From NCBI RefSeq assembly GCF_040958095.1, contig NC_091195.1, forward strand, positions 28,251,586 through 28,315,585: a stretch of DNA of 64,000 nucleotides, in the 5' to 3' direction. The translations under genes and the position numbers were made by a program. Shown here piece by piece: positions 55,880-64,000 of the stretch. This DNA comes from Procambarus clarkii. Taxonomy: Eukaryota; Arthropoda; Malacostraca; Decapoda; Cambaridae. The notes under the pieces were generated by a model. That model made no database searches. It had not been told where the DNA came from and saw only the letters and a program-made list of their open reading frames with translations. The stretch's first letter is position 1. Each line of letters opens with the position of its first letter.

Positions 55880-56190
55880 GGTTTTGTTTGGTTTGGTTGG
55901 GTTTAGTTAGGTTAGGTTTGGTTTGATGGGGTTGGATTAGGTTGGGTTGGTTAGGTTAGGTTAGGTTAGGTTAGGTTAGGTTTGGTTAGGTTTGGTTTGG
56001 TTTGGTTTGGTTTGATGGGGTTGGATTAGGTTGGGTTGGGTGTAGTTTAGTTAGGTTAGGTTAGCTTTGGTTTGATTTGGTTAGGTTAGCTTTGGTTAAG
56101 TTTGCTTTGGTTAGGTTTGCTTTGGTTAGGTTTGCTTTGGTAAGGTTTGATTAGATTTAGTTGGGTTTTATTAGGTTATGTTTGTTTGGA
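55880..56190. repeat. TTAGG-type degenerate tract
   Basis: G/T-rich text of TTAGG, TTTGG and TTGGG words. 55951-55980 is exactly six TTAGG units, the common arthropod telomere repeat. The rest is degenerate, so it is interstitial simple sequence rather than a chromosome end. Confidence 0.7.
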
Positions 56191-57419
56191 TTTGGTTAGG
56201 TAAACATATGCCAGTACACTTTTGTTTTATCAGCTTCATAAATTTGCTCAGGAGAGAGAGAATTGTCCTGTCCCAGGTCCAGCTGCTTTTGGAGCCGGGT
56301 GTTTAGATGGTATCTGTGGACTTCCGGGATGCGTATTGACATGTCCCAATTCTTCCGGGGTTCAGGGACTGGCTCGGTTTTGTCTTGGGGCGGCAAGCTT
56401 ACTGCTTTTGTTGCTTTCCATTTGGCTTTAATCTGGTGCCTCGCATTTTTACGAACCTTACCCGAGTCGTGGTGACCTGTTTGCGTCTGTTAGGGGGTTT
56501 GGTTTCTGGCTTACCTCGACGACTGGCTGGTGTAGGCTCCCATCCAGTCCACATGTCTGCTCGCTAGGGATTTGGTTCTTTCCCAGCTCGCTGGGTTCAA
56601 GTTCTTGTGAACAGGAGGAAGTCCCATTTGGTTCTCCCTCAGGTTCGGACTTGGCTGGGTCTTGTGTGGGACTCTCAGACCGCTTCCTTGTCTTTCCTTC
56701 CCGTGGCGTTGCTGTGGCTGCGGTCGCGCTTTTGGCTGTTTTTAGGGGGCATCTGGGTCAGGTCACTCATTGGTTGTTCGAGCAGCTGTGCGGCAGTCTG
56801 AACTTCGCCATGCTGGTCTACCCGTCAGGTCGGATCTGGCTTCGGCTGCTGTTCTGGCTCCTTCGGGGAGGTCCGAACCCAGCGATCACGAGAGCAGCGG
56901 AAGGCGGCAGAAGGGACAAGAGCAGCAGAAGGGACTTTGGAAGTCCCTTTTGCCGCTCTCGTGATCACTGGGTTTGGATCCTGGGGGCCTTGCGTCGGCT
57001 GCTTCATTACCGGCTTCCTCTTTGGGTTTTTCGGGGTTCAGGGCTGTGGCACCTACCCGAGCCCTTGCTTGATGTGTTCATGGACACGTCGTCTCTTGGC
57101 TGGAGTTTTGTGACCAGTGGTAACCAGGCCTACCAGGGTCAATAGAGTCCATCCTTCCGTCAGGCTCACAGCATGATGCGGGAGTTAGCGGCGGTGTGGC
57201 TTTCGCTTCAGAGGGTTCGCATCGCTCGTGGATCGACAATCAAGCTCCATTCGGATTGCTCCCCAGTGGTACATTGTCTGACCCGCTGGGGTTCGATGCG
57301 GTCCTTGGCTCTTTGGGGCTAGTCGCTCTGGGTAATTTGTCTGCCGAGTTCTCGTGGTTTGGCTCTCCTGGCAGTTCATATCCAGGGAGTGTCCAATGTC
57401 CTGGCGGACCGCTTGTCCC
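56191..57419 (+). pseudogene. DIRS-like element: RT and RNase H
   Basis: Across shifting + frames: DAYWHVPILPGFRDWLGFVL-like (about 56325-56385), PFGFNLVPRIFT, then the catalytic AYLDDWLV (YLDD codons 56512-56523) and NRRKSHLVLPQVRTWLGLVW (about 56607-56670). Next comes RNase H text with KLHSDCSPVVHCLTRW (about 57240-57290) and VQGVSNVLADRLS (about 57385-57418). The DAYWH, YLDD and HSD order is that of DIRS-type elements, not gypsy or LINEs. Many frameshifts. Confidence 0.7.
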
Positions 57420-58735
57420 CTTACCTTGAGGTTACCTTGAGGTGCTTCCGGGGCTTAGCGTCCCCGCGGCCCGGTCGTCGACCAGGCCTCCTGGTTGCCG
57501 GACTGATCAACCAGGCTGTTGGACGCGGCTGCTCGCAGCCTGACGTACGAGTCACGGCCTGGTTGATCAGGTATCCCTTGGAGGTGCTTATCCAGTTCTC
57601 TCTTGAACACTGTGAGGGGCCGGCCAGTTATGCCCCTTATGTGTAGTGGAAGCGTGTTGAACAGTCTCGGACCTCTGATGTTGATAGTTCTCTCTCAGAG
57701 TACCAGTTGCACCTCTGTTTTTCAACGGGGGTATTCTGCACATCCTGCCATGTCTTCTGGTCTCATGTGATGTTATTTCTGTGTGCAGGTTTGGGACCAG
57801 CCCCTCTAATATTTTCCACGTGTAAATTATTATGTATCTCTCCCGCCTGCGCTCAAGGGAGTACAGTTTTAGGCTCTTTAGTCGGTCCCAATAGTTTAGA
57901 TGTTTTACTGAGTGGATTCTAGCAGTAAAGGATCTCTGCACACTCTCCAGGTCAGTAATTTCTCCAGCTTTGAAAGGTGCTGTCATTGTGCAGCAGTACT
58001 CCACTCTAGAGAGCACAAGCGTTTTGAAAAGTATCATCATCGGTATAGCATCTCTAGTGTGAAAAGTTCTTGTTATCCAACCTGTCATTTTTCTTGCAGT
58101 TGTGACGGCTACTTTATTGTGTTCTTTAAAGGTAAGGTCTTCCGACATGAGTACACCCAGATCCTTTACATTGCCTTTTCGTTCTATGTTATGATTTGCC
58201 TGAGTTTTGTACGTGGTTTCCGTTTTTATATTTTCATTTTTTCCATAGCGCACGAGCTGGAACTTATCTTCGTTAAACACCATATTATTTTCTGTAGCCC
58301 ATAGAAAGACCTGATCTACATCTGACTGGAGGTTCGCCGTGTCCTCTATGTTGCCTACTCTCATGAAGATCCTAGTGTCATCTGCAAAGGATGATACAGT
58401 GCTATAGGTTGTGTTCTTGTCTATGTCCGAAATGAGGATGAGAAAAAGTACTGGAGCAAGCATAGTACCCTGGGGGACTGAGCTCTTCACGGTTGATGGG
58501 CTGGATTTTTTTTTTGTTGACTATTACACATTGGGTTCTGTTGGTCAGGAAATTGTAGATCCATCTGCCTATTTTTCCGGTAATTCCTTTTAAACACATT
58601 TTATGTGCAATAACACCATGGTCACATTTATCAAAAGCTTTTGCGAAATCTGTCTAAATTACATCCGCGTTATGTTTGTCTTCCATAGCATCTAATGCCA
58701 TATCATAGTGGTCCAGCAAGATGTCCCGGGTTTGA
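57420..58735 (-). mobile_element. LINE-B inserted in DIRS-like element
   Basis: The minus-strand frame 58490-57588 codes RT palm to C-terminus: VPQGTMLAPVLFLILISDID, catalytic SFADDTRIF, FNEDKFQLVRYGKN, NVKDLGVLMSEDL and LERRRERYIIIYTWKILEG. The N-terminal palm (FAKAFDKCDHG-like) lies in another frame up to about 58720. The 3' end has the TTACCTTGAGG repeats. GTCCC stands at both joins (about 57415 and 58750), and removing the element restores DIRS text (ADRLS to a VIPLSTEWTV-like run). Confidence 0.75.
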
Positions 58736-60190
58736 GCAGGCAGCAGTCAAGTCCCGGGTCATTCTCCTGTCCACAGAATAGACGGTCGACGCCGACTCGT
58801 TTCTTTGACTCTGCTGGACATTCAAGCATCAGGAAGTTGACCTCTTCGCGTCAGCCTGGTTGAGGCACCTTCCGGGCGCCCTTAGCGCAACTTTGTAGCG
58901 CCCTTCAAAGACTGTGAAGCCGTCGGGGTTGATGCCTTTCGGCAGGACTGGTTGAGGTGGGCTTATCTGTACCTCTTTTTCCCGGTTCGGTTGTTGCTCC
59001 GGGTCCTGACTCGCTTGGACACTTACCAGGTTAGAGTAGTCCTGTTGGCCCCTTGGTGGCCGGCCCAGCCTTGATTTCAGGCGCTGCTTGCTCGGTGTCC
59101 GAACCTGAGGGTCTTCCCACGGCTCCGCCTCTTTCAGCAGATTGGTCCAGTCCAGTACATGGCTGGTTCGATCTTCTCCGATTTTCGTGTCTGGTCTTTT
59201 TGATGCAGGTTTATCACCACTTGTATGGTGATCAGCTGGCTTCGTTGATGATGTCCCACCTGCGGGTTTCGTCTTGGCAGCAGTATGAAGTTTCCTGGCA
59301 GTCTTTTTGGCACTTTGTCTCTTTGTAGGTTGTCTTCGATTTCTGATCGGGTTTTGTCCTTTCTTGTTTTTTTCAGGCCCGTCATCTTATGCCGAGTACT
59401 GTCATCTCGTATCGTGCGGTGCTGGCAGAGCCGCTTCAGCTTGCATTTGGGGTGGATATAACTTCTGCTCCATTCCGCAATCTTTCTTGGGCATTTTTCA
59501 CCTCCGGCCTGCTCATGCACAGGCCGAAGCCATCCTGGTCATTAGACCGGGTGCTCTCTTTTCTCTCTTCTCCTCAGTTTGTGGTGGCCCCTTCGGTTCA
59601 GGACTGTTTTTCTAAGGCTCATTTTCTTGTTGGCATTGGCCTCTGGGGGGTCGGGTTGGGGAGCTTCACGCGGTCCTCTGGGGCAGAGGTTTCTGCTCTT
59701 TTGATCCTGGTGGTTGTTTTGTTCGTTTGCAGTCGTCGTCTCCTTTTCTGGCGAAGAATGAGACTGCTGCTTTCTGGAGGGGTCCTTGGGTTGTTGATGC
59801 CTGATTGGTTAGGCCGGGGTGCATCATGTGTTGTGTCCAGTTGCAACTCTTCACCACTACCTATGCGCCACGGCCTCGGTGGCTGGGGACGCGCTTTGGG
59901 TTGGCCTGGTTTCCCTTCTTCCCTATTCCAGGGTTTGGATCTTCCAGGTCGTCCACAGGGTTATTCGGTCCAGGCAGCCTGCGGTCTATCCTTGTGTCCA
60001 CGACATTTTAAGTTTGGTGCTTTGGCTGCTGTCTTCGGTAACATGTCTTGGGCTGACATTCTGGCATCGGTTCGATGTTCTTGGAGGTCTAACAGGGTCC
60101 TGGCTGCTCGCTACCTTGTCAGTGTTCCGGGGCCTAGTCGGGTCTGTGTCGCATTGGGTCGGCGGTTGCAGCCAGTTGTATTGACTTTGC
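58736..60190 (+). pseudogene. DIRS-like element: RNase H end and tyrosine recombinase
   Basis: It resumes with an HPEVDLFAS-type motif (about 58830-58850). The N-terminal recombinase part has YHHLYGDQLASLMMSHLRVS (59210-59270) and a SYRAVLAEPLQLAFG-type helix (about 59410). The catalytic part has HVLCPVATLHHYLCATASV, SRQPAVYPCVHD and NMSWADILA, then AARYLVSVPG, where the Tyr would be the nucleophile. The usual Arg after HD is lost (HDILSLV). Inactive. Confidence 0.65.
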
Positions 60191-60850
60191 GTTGAGGAGC
60201 GAGGGCCGACCGCCTCCCGGGGTAAATCCTTCTTGTTTTGTCTTTGGGTAAGTAGCTCCGGGGAGCCGAAGGGGCTCCCCCCAGAAAACCATCGTTGAAT
60301 GTAAGGAAATGCCAGTTTCTGGATGAGACCCACAGGCTCCCCTGCATCCCTCCCTCCCTCCGGTCAGAGTTTTTTTTGCAGTTTTTGACATCCAGCCTCA
60401 AGGTGGATGGCCGGCATGGGGGTCTGGGGCTTCCCCTTCCCCCTCCTGGGAAAGGGGGTGGATTTGAGCAGGCAGCAGCGCGGTGACGTCTTGCTCGTTT
60501 GCTTGTTTTAATTTGGGGCGTTCTGTCTACTAGTTTGGCTTTCAGTAGCAATTTTTTAACTGAATAGGTGTTAGTTTTGGGGCACTTATCTCTCAGGGTG
60601 CCTGACCCGGTCGATGGCAGACATAGAATGCTTCCAACCACATGGGAGTTTCTATAGACCACTGCTCCTTGTGCCTCTCTAAGGGGGCCAGGTTCTGGCT
60701 CGTGGTCCCCAGTAGGCCTAGATCTTTATGTGCATTGACTGATGCCAGGGTTTAATACATTCATATTAGTCCGATTAGCTCTGGGGAGCCTCCGGGTCTC
60801 GCCCAGAAAATGGCTTTTCATTACATTCAACGCTGGTTTTTTGCTTAGTC
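60191..60850 (+). mobile_element. DIRS-like element 3' terminal region
   Basis: CCATCGTTGAATGTAAGGAA (60287) and its inverted partner TTCATTACATTCAACGCTGG (60816) enclose about 500 bp. The same inverted pair brackets the second DIRS-like copy at 46670 and 47126. Split or inverted terminal repeats are a DIRS hallmark. Confidence 0.6.
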
Positions 60851-61286
60851 ATCTGCATTTGGGAAGGGAAAGACAATGCAGTTATTCACACTGATTGATG
60901 TATTTGGAAGATATTGTCCCAGAACATTTGCTACATTAGCTATGTTTTAGATGTACTTTCACAGATTAAAGTTTATTCTGTGAAGTTTATTTATTCTATT
61001 TTACTCCTCTGGGTCTCAAATATACATCAAATTAATTATACATCTTGGCCATAAACATGTGTGTGCAGAACCAAGTCTTATAATGTATTTCTTGGTATGC
61101 TGTGTAACTTTGGTGTTGAGTATATAAACTGTCCAATAATCTGTCAGTGGTTTGGTCCCAATTAGAAAGGGTAATAATGTTCAAACTAGTCTATCCGGAT
61201 TTCTCTAAAAGATCCGTCTTGACCCGAGAAAACCTCTTAATTATTAACGCAGTGTGTCCTTGAACTTTAGAAATTGTCTAAATATT
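60851..61286. other. ARMC8 intron, nothing recognised
   Basis: AT-rich, no repeat family or frame. Confidence 0.5.
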
Positions 61287-61365
61287 TTATCTGAGAGCCA
61301 CTAACACTAGTGGCCTTGATGAGGACAGAAAGCCAGTGGCTTGTCAAAGGTCCCCCCAATTTTCT
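61287..61365 (-). mobile_element. LINE-E tail fragment beside ARMC8 exon
   Basis: Inverted match to the tail at about 2170-2235 (GGTCCCCCCAATTTTC, CACTAACACTAGTGGCC). It ends about 20 bp before the acceptor at 61386. Confidence 0.5.
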
Positions 61366-61385
61366 AAACTATTGTGTTTACACAG

Positions 61386-61588
61386 AGCTTGAAGCATGTG
61401 TTGGAGGAAGTGGGACGAGTGCGTACACTCAGATGATCTTGTGCTGTCTGAGGTCGGTGTACCGGCAGGGCTGTGCACCGCCGCCGCCATCGTGGGATCA
61501 TAAGCTTCTCACCACCCTCATACAACACGGGTATCACCCCCCCAGCAACCAGGAGTGCGTTGCCAACATCCTTGCTCATGCCTGCAAG
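61386..61588 (+). CDS. ARMC8: ARMC8 orthologue, third visible exon
   Basis: Acceptor TGTTTACACAG ends at 61385. Phase 1 from the previous exon plus AG makes Gln, giving WEQLEACVGG across the splice. The donor GTATCC follows 61588; the exon ends in phase 0. It codes the next armadillo repeat: LEACVGGSGTSAYTQMILCC, LRSVYRQG, LLTTLIQHG and NQECVANILAHACK, matching the ARMC8 order (FIEACLRCLRTIF, then QICQIFSHCCK). A Pro-rich insert (CAPPPPSWD) is longer than I expect for the family. Further exons lie beyond 64000 or are not recognised. Confidence 0.85.
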
Positions 61589-61925
61589 GTATCCAGGGTT
61601 TGTGTACTTGACGCTTTTGTACGATGCATGATTACGTTAAGTTTGATCATTGCTTGAAATATTGACTTTCCTTGCCGATATATTTGTTTTGATAAGTACG
61701 TATACATTTATATTCGTGATTTACATTGACTTTATTTCCAGGTACAGTATACATACAGTACTGTCTACGCTCGGTAATCTGAATATCATATGGCACCCCA
61801 TTTCCCTCCTGCGAGTTAGCCGAATTTCTTACCAGGAATGCCCAAAAATTAACAAATTGGCCATTTGTTGTGCTCATAACCAACACAATTTGAGTAACTC
61901 CCATCATTAACCTGGTTACTCCTAC
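61589..61925. other. ARMC8 intron
   Basis: AT-rich, no gene or repeat recognised. Confidence 0.5.
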
Positions 61926-62404
61926 TGTTTTTCTTGTTACTTCAGGCCTTTACCCGGTTACTGCAGGCTTTTACCCGGTTACTGCAGGCTTTTACCCGGT
62001 TACTGCAAGCTTTTACCCGGTTACTGCTGGCTTTTATCCGGTTACTGCAAGCTTTTACCCGGTTACTGCAGGCTTTTACCCGGTTACTGCAGGCTTTTAC
62101 CCGGTTACTGCAGGCTTTTACCCGGTTACTGCAGGCTTTTACCCGGTTACTGCTGGCTTTTACCCGGTTACTGCTGGCTTTTACCCGGTTACTGCAGGCT
62201 TTTACCCGGTTACTGCAGGCTTTTACCCGGTTACTGCAGGCTTTTACCCGGTTACTGCAAGCTTTTACCCGGTTACTGCAGGCTTTTACCCGGTTACTGC
62301 AGGCTTTTACCCGGTTACTGCTGGCTTTTACCCGGTTACTGCAAGCTTTTACCCGGTTACTGCAAGCTTTTACCCGGTTACTGCAAGCTTTTACCCGGTT
62401 ACTC
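61926..62404. repeat. 21-bp minisatellite, about 22.5 copies
   Basis: The unit is GGCTTTTACCCGGTTACTGC plus A, with CAAGC and CTGGC variants. 21 is a multiple of 3, so an LLQAFTR frame is open by arithmetic. Confidence 0.95.
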
Positions 62405-62929
62405 CTACCCAGTTACTTTGATGTTTACTTAAGTATCCAAGTATCCAAACTATATCAATTGTCAATTGTGTAATGATGTTGCACACAAAATGTGCCAAAA
62501 AAAAGGAATAGCTAATACAGTACAGAGCACCACTTGGTTTCCGAACCCCTTGGGGACGAGACCCGTCGGTTAACATGTAAGTTCCTATACGAGAAACGGA
62601 GGAAAAAAATATTTAAAATTTTGTGAAAAAAAATCTAAGGGAAAAAATCGACAGGTTCATAGCATAAATGCGACCGTATTTTGTTTGTACTCACCAATAA
62701 TTGAAGTCCTGATCCGCTTATGTTGATGATCGACGTTGATGAAGCATAGTTATTTACATGGAAGAGGTGGTGGTTGATGTTGATGGTGTTGGGTTGACTG
62801 AAGTTGTTGGGTTGACTGGGTCAACATGCGATGAGTCAGGTGCAGGTGATGCAATGCGAGCTTTCTTGGAAGCCATTGCAAAAGACTCTGTAAATGACAT
62901 TTGTTTCATTCCCTTGGCTCTTGTTTTTA
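62405..62929. other. Spacer, nothing recognised
   Basis: No supported feature between the 21-bp array and the transposase remnant. Confidence 0.4.
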
Positions 62930-64000
62930 AAACTTCATATACAAATTGTACAGAGTCATCATGTCCTTAGTTTCAAACTTGCTGTAACTCGTGTCCATAA
63001 ATGCCAGAATGTCTTCAAAATTTTGCTGAACTTTTTCCATATTACATTTTTCCTTTAACGCTTCTTCATCCTCTTCCTCTCCATCTTCTTCATTGCACTC
63101 GTCTGGCTTTTTTGCTGTACATACTAATTCTATAATTTCATCATTAGTCATGTTTCGATTGTTTGGGGCTGCTTCATCAAAATCTATCCATCTATCTATG
63201 TCATCTTCTATTGTTTCAGTCACCAGTTCTGCTCTAAGCTCAGGGGACTTAATCCCCTTGACATAGGCTAGGAGTTCCTCTCTTAATTTTTTCTTCTCGC
63301 TAACTTTCTTCACCGCAAATCCTTCAAAATCTGCCTCGTCATCTTCCTCAGGAAACAGACTTGACGCGGGCCAAAGTTTTTTCCAACCATTTCTTAGTGT
63401 TGTCTGCTTTACCTCATCCCACGCACTAGTAATAGTCCAGATAGCTGACTTTATTGTGAAGACTATAAAAGTCCCTAAGTATTCCAAGCTGATTATTAAG
63501 ACGTCTGGCAAACATCCTCTTGTAGTGGTGTTTAAGGTTCTTAATTATTCCTTGATCCATGGGTTGGATCACTGAAGTTGTATTGGGTGGCAAGAATGTT
63601 CCAATAATATTGCCATTTACTAGCTCATCACCTCGTGGATGCATTGAACTGTTATCTAACAGCAGCACAACTTTGCTGTTGCGGGAGACCAACACTTTTC
63701 AGGTGGTCCTTCACCTCGGGTACAAAGTTCTTATTAAACCACTCGACAAATATTACTCGAGACATCCACGCACTTGGCTGGTTCTTATAAATCACAGGGA
63801 GGCACCTGGCTGACTTTAAAGCCCTGGGGTTTTTACTAATTCCAATCACAAGTAATTTTAATTTGTGCGTGCCAGCTGCATTTGCACAGCACAACAAAGA
63901 AATTCTCTGTTTGTTCTGTTTGTAACCACCTGAAGGATCGTCCTCACCACTATGAGCCATCGTTTCTGTGGGTAGCATACGCCAGTACAAACCTGTCTCA
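62930..64000 (-). pseudogene. Tigger/pogo-type DDE transposase, frameshifted
   Basis: The minus strand enters at the window edge with ETGLYWRMLPTETMA, just after the expected first catalytic Asp (DETG). It continues QNKQRISLLCCANAAGTHKL and WFNKNFVPEVKDHL. A frameshift near 63680 moves to VVLLLDNSSMHPRGDEL (second Asp) and FLPPNTTSVIQPMDQGIIKN (third Asp). A second shift near 63500 leads to IWTITSAWDEVKQTTLRNGW, ending with an acidic C-terminus (EEDGEEEDEE) and a stop at 62927. The N-terminal DNA-binding half is outside the window. Two frameshifts make it non-functional. Confidence 0.8.

Noticed and set aside
59389..60195. 268-codon hydrophobic open frame as a host membrane protein
   Set aside because: It is a mix of the DIRS-like recombinase frame and its shadows; motifs such as NMSWADI and RYLVSVPG recur in the paralogue at 46430-46530.
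61934..62473. 179-codon LLQAFTR repeat protein
   Set aside because: Product of a 21-bp minisatellite in an intron.

Overview
This window is animal nuclear DNA, most likely from a decapod crustacean and probably a crayfish. The repeat families (two tRNA-headed SINEs, several non-LTR retrotransposons, a DIRS-like element, a Penelope-like element) have the look of large decapod genomes, and one tract carries TTAGG, the arthropod telomere motif. The lineage is inferred from repeat style and gene structure, not from a marker gene. About 95% of the window is repeats or intron.

Three host genes can be supported, all on the + strand. (1) Positions 1-8505 hold the last three exons (1-453, 3671-3883, 8339-8505) of a gene whose splice phases agree at both junctions. 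The product is a solenoid-like, LRR-like C-terminus. (2) Positions 26620-27876 are one long open exon coding two tandem HEPN domains of the DZIP3 type, each with an R-x(4-5)-H motif. HEPN_DZIP3 and LRR-like modules are both found in invertebrate NLR-type immune proteins, so (1) and (2) may mark an NLR-like neighbourhood; that link is inference. (3) Positions 53837-53910, 54065-54279 and 61386-61588 are consecutive exons of an ARMC8 (armadillo repeat, CTLH/GID ubiquitin ligase) orthologue, with a 7.1 kb last visible intron full of transposons.

Region by region: 0.5-8.3 kb, introns of gene 1 with LTR-like insertions, LINE-A, SINE-1 and a 42-bp minisatellite. 8.8-13 kb, an RNase H-bearing LINE and a Penelope-like RT carrying a MITE. 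13.1-16.8 kb, a 3.7 kb array of a 16-bp repeat. 17.3-21 kb, a LINE ORF1 with zinc knuckles, then LINE-A. 22-25.6 kb, SINEs, a 37-bp minisatellite and LINE-C tails. 26.2-27.9 kb, the HEPN gene behind a 29-bp array of AGACGTCT palindromes. 28-30 kb, a long hairpin and LINE-C. 30-33.5 kb, LINE-H holding a composite SINE retrocopy. 34-39 kb, LINE-B tail, a 35-bp minisatellite and LINE-A. 39-42 kb, a second hairpin and SINEs. 42.4-45.3 kb, a LINE between two arrays of one 39-bp repeat. 45.3-47.1 kb, a DIRS-like fragment. 47.2-52.3 kb, a CR1-like LINE with both ORFs open, lying next to an older copy. 52.3-53.7 kb, a piggyBac-like end and a 31-bp minisatellite. 53.8-61.6 kb, ARMC8 with a DIRS-like element in its intron. 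62.9-64 kb, a broken Tigger transposase.

Family letters (LINE-A to LINE-H, SINE-1 to SINE-3) are local labels. Element edges without target-site duplications are approximate, usually within tens of bases. No prokaryotic features, CRISPR arrays, rRNA genes or intact tRNA genes were seen.
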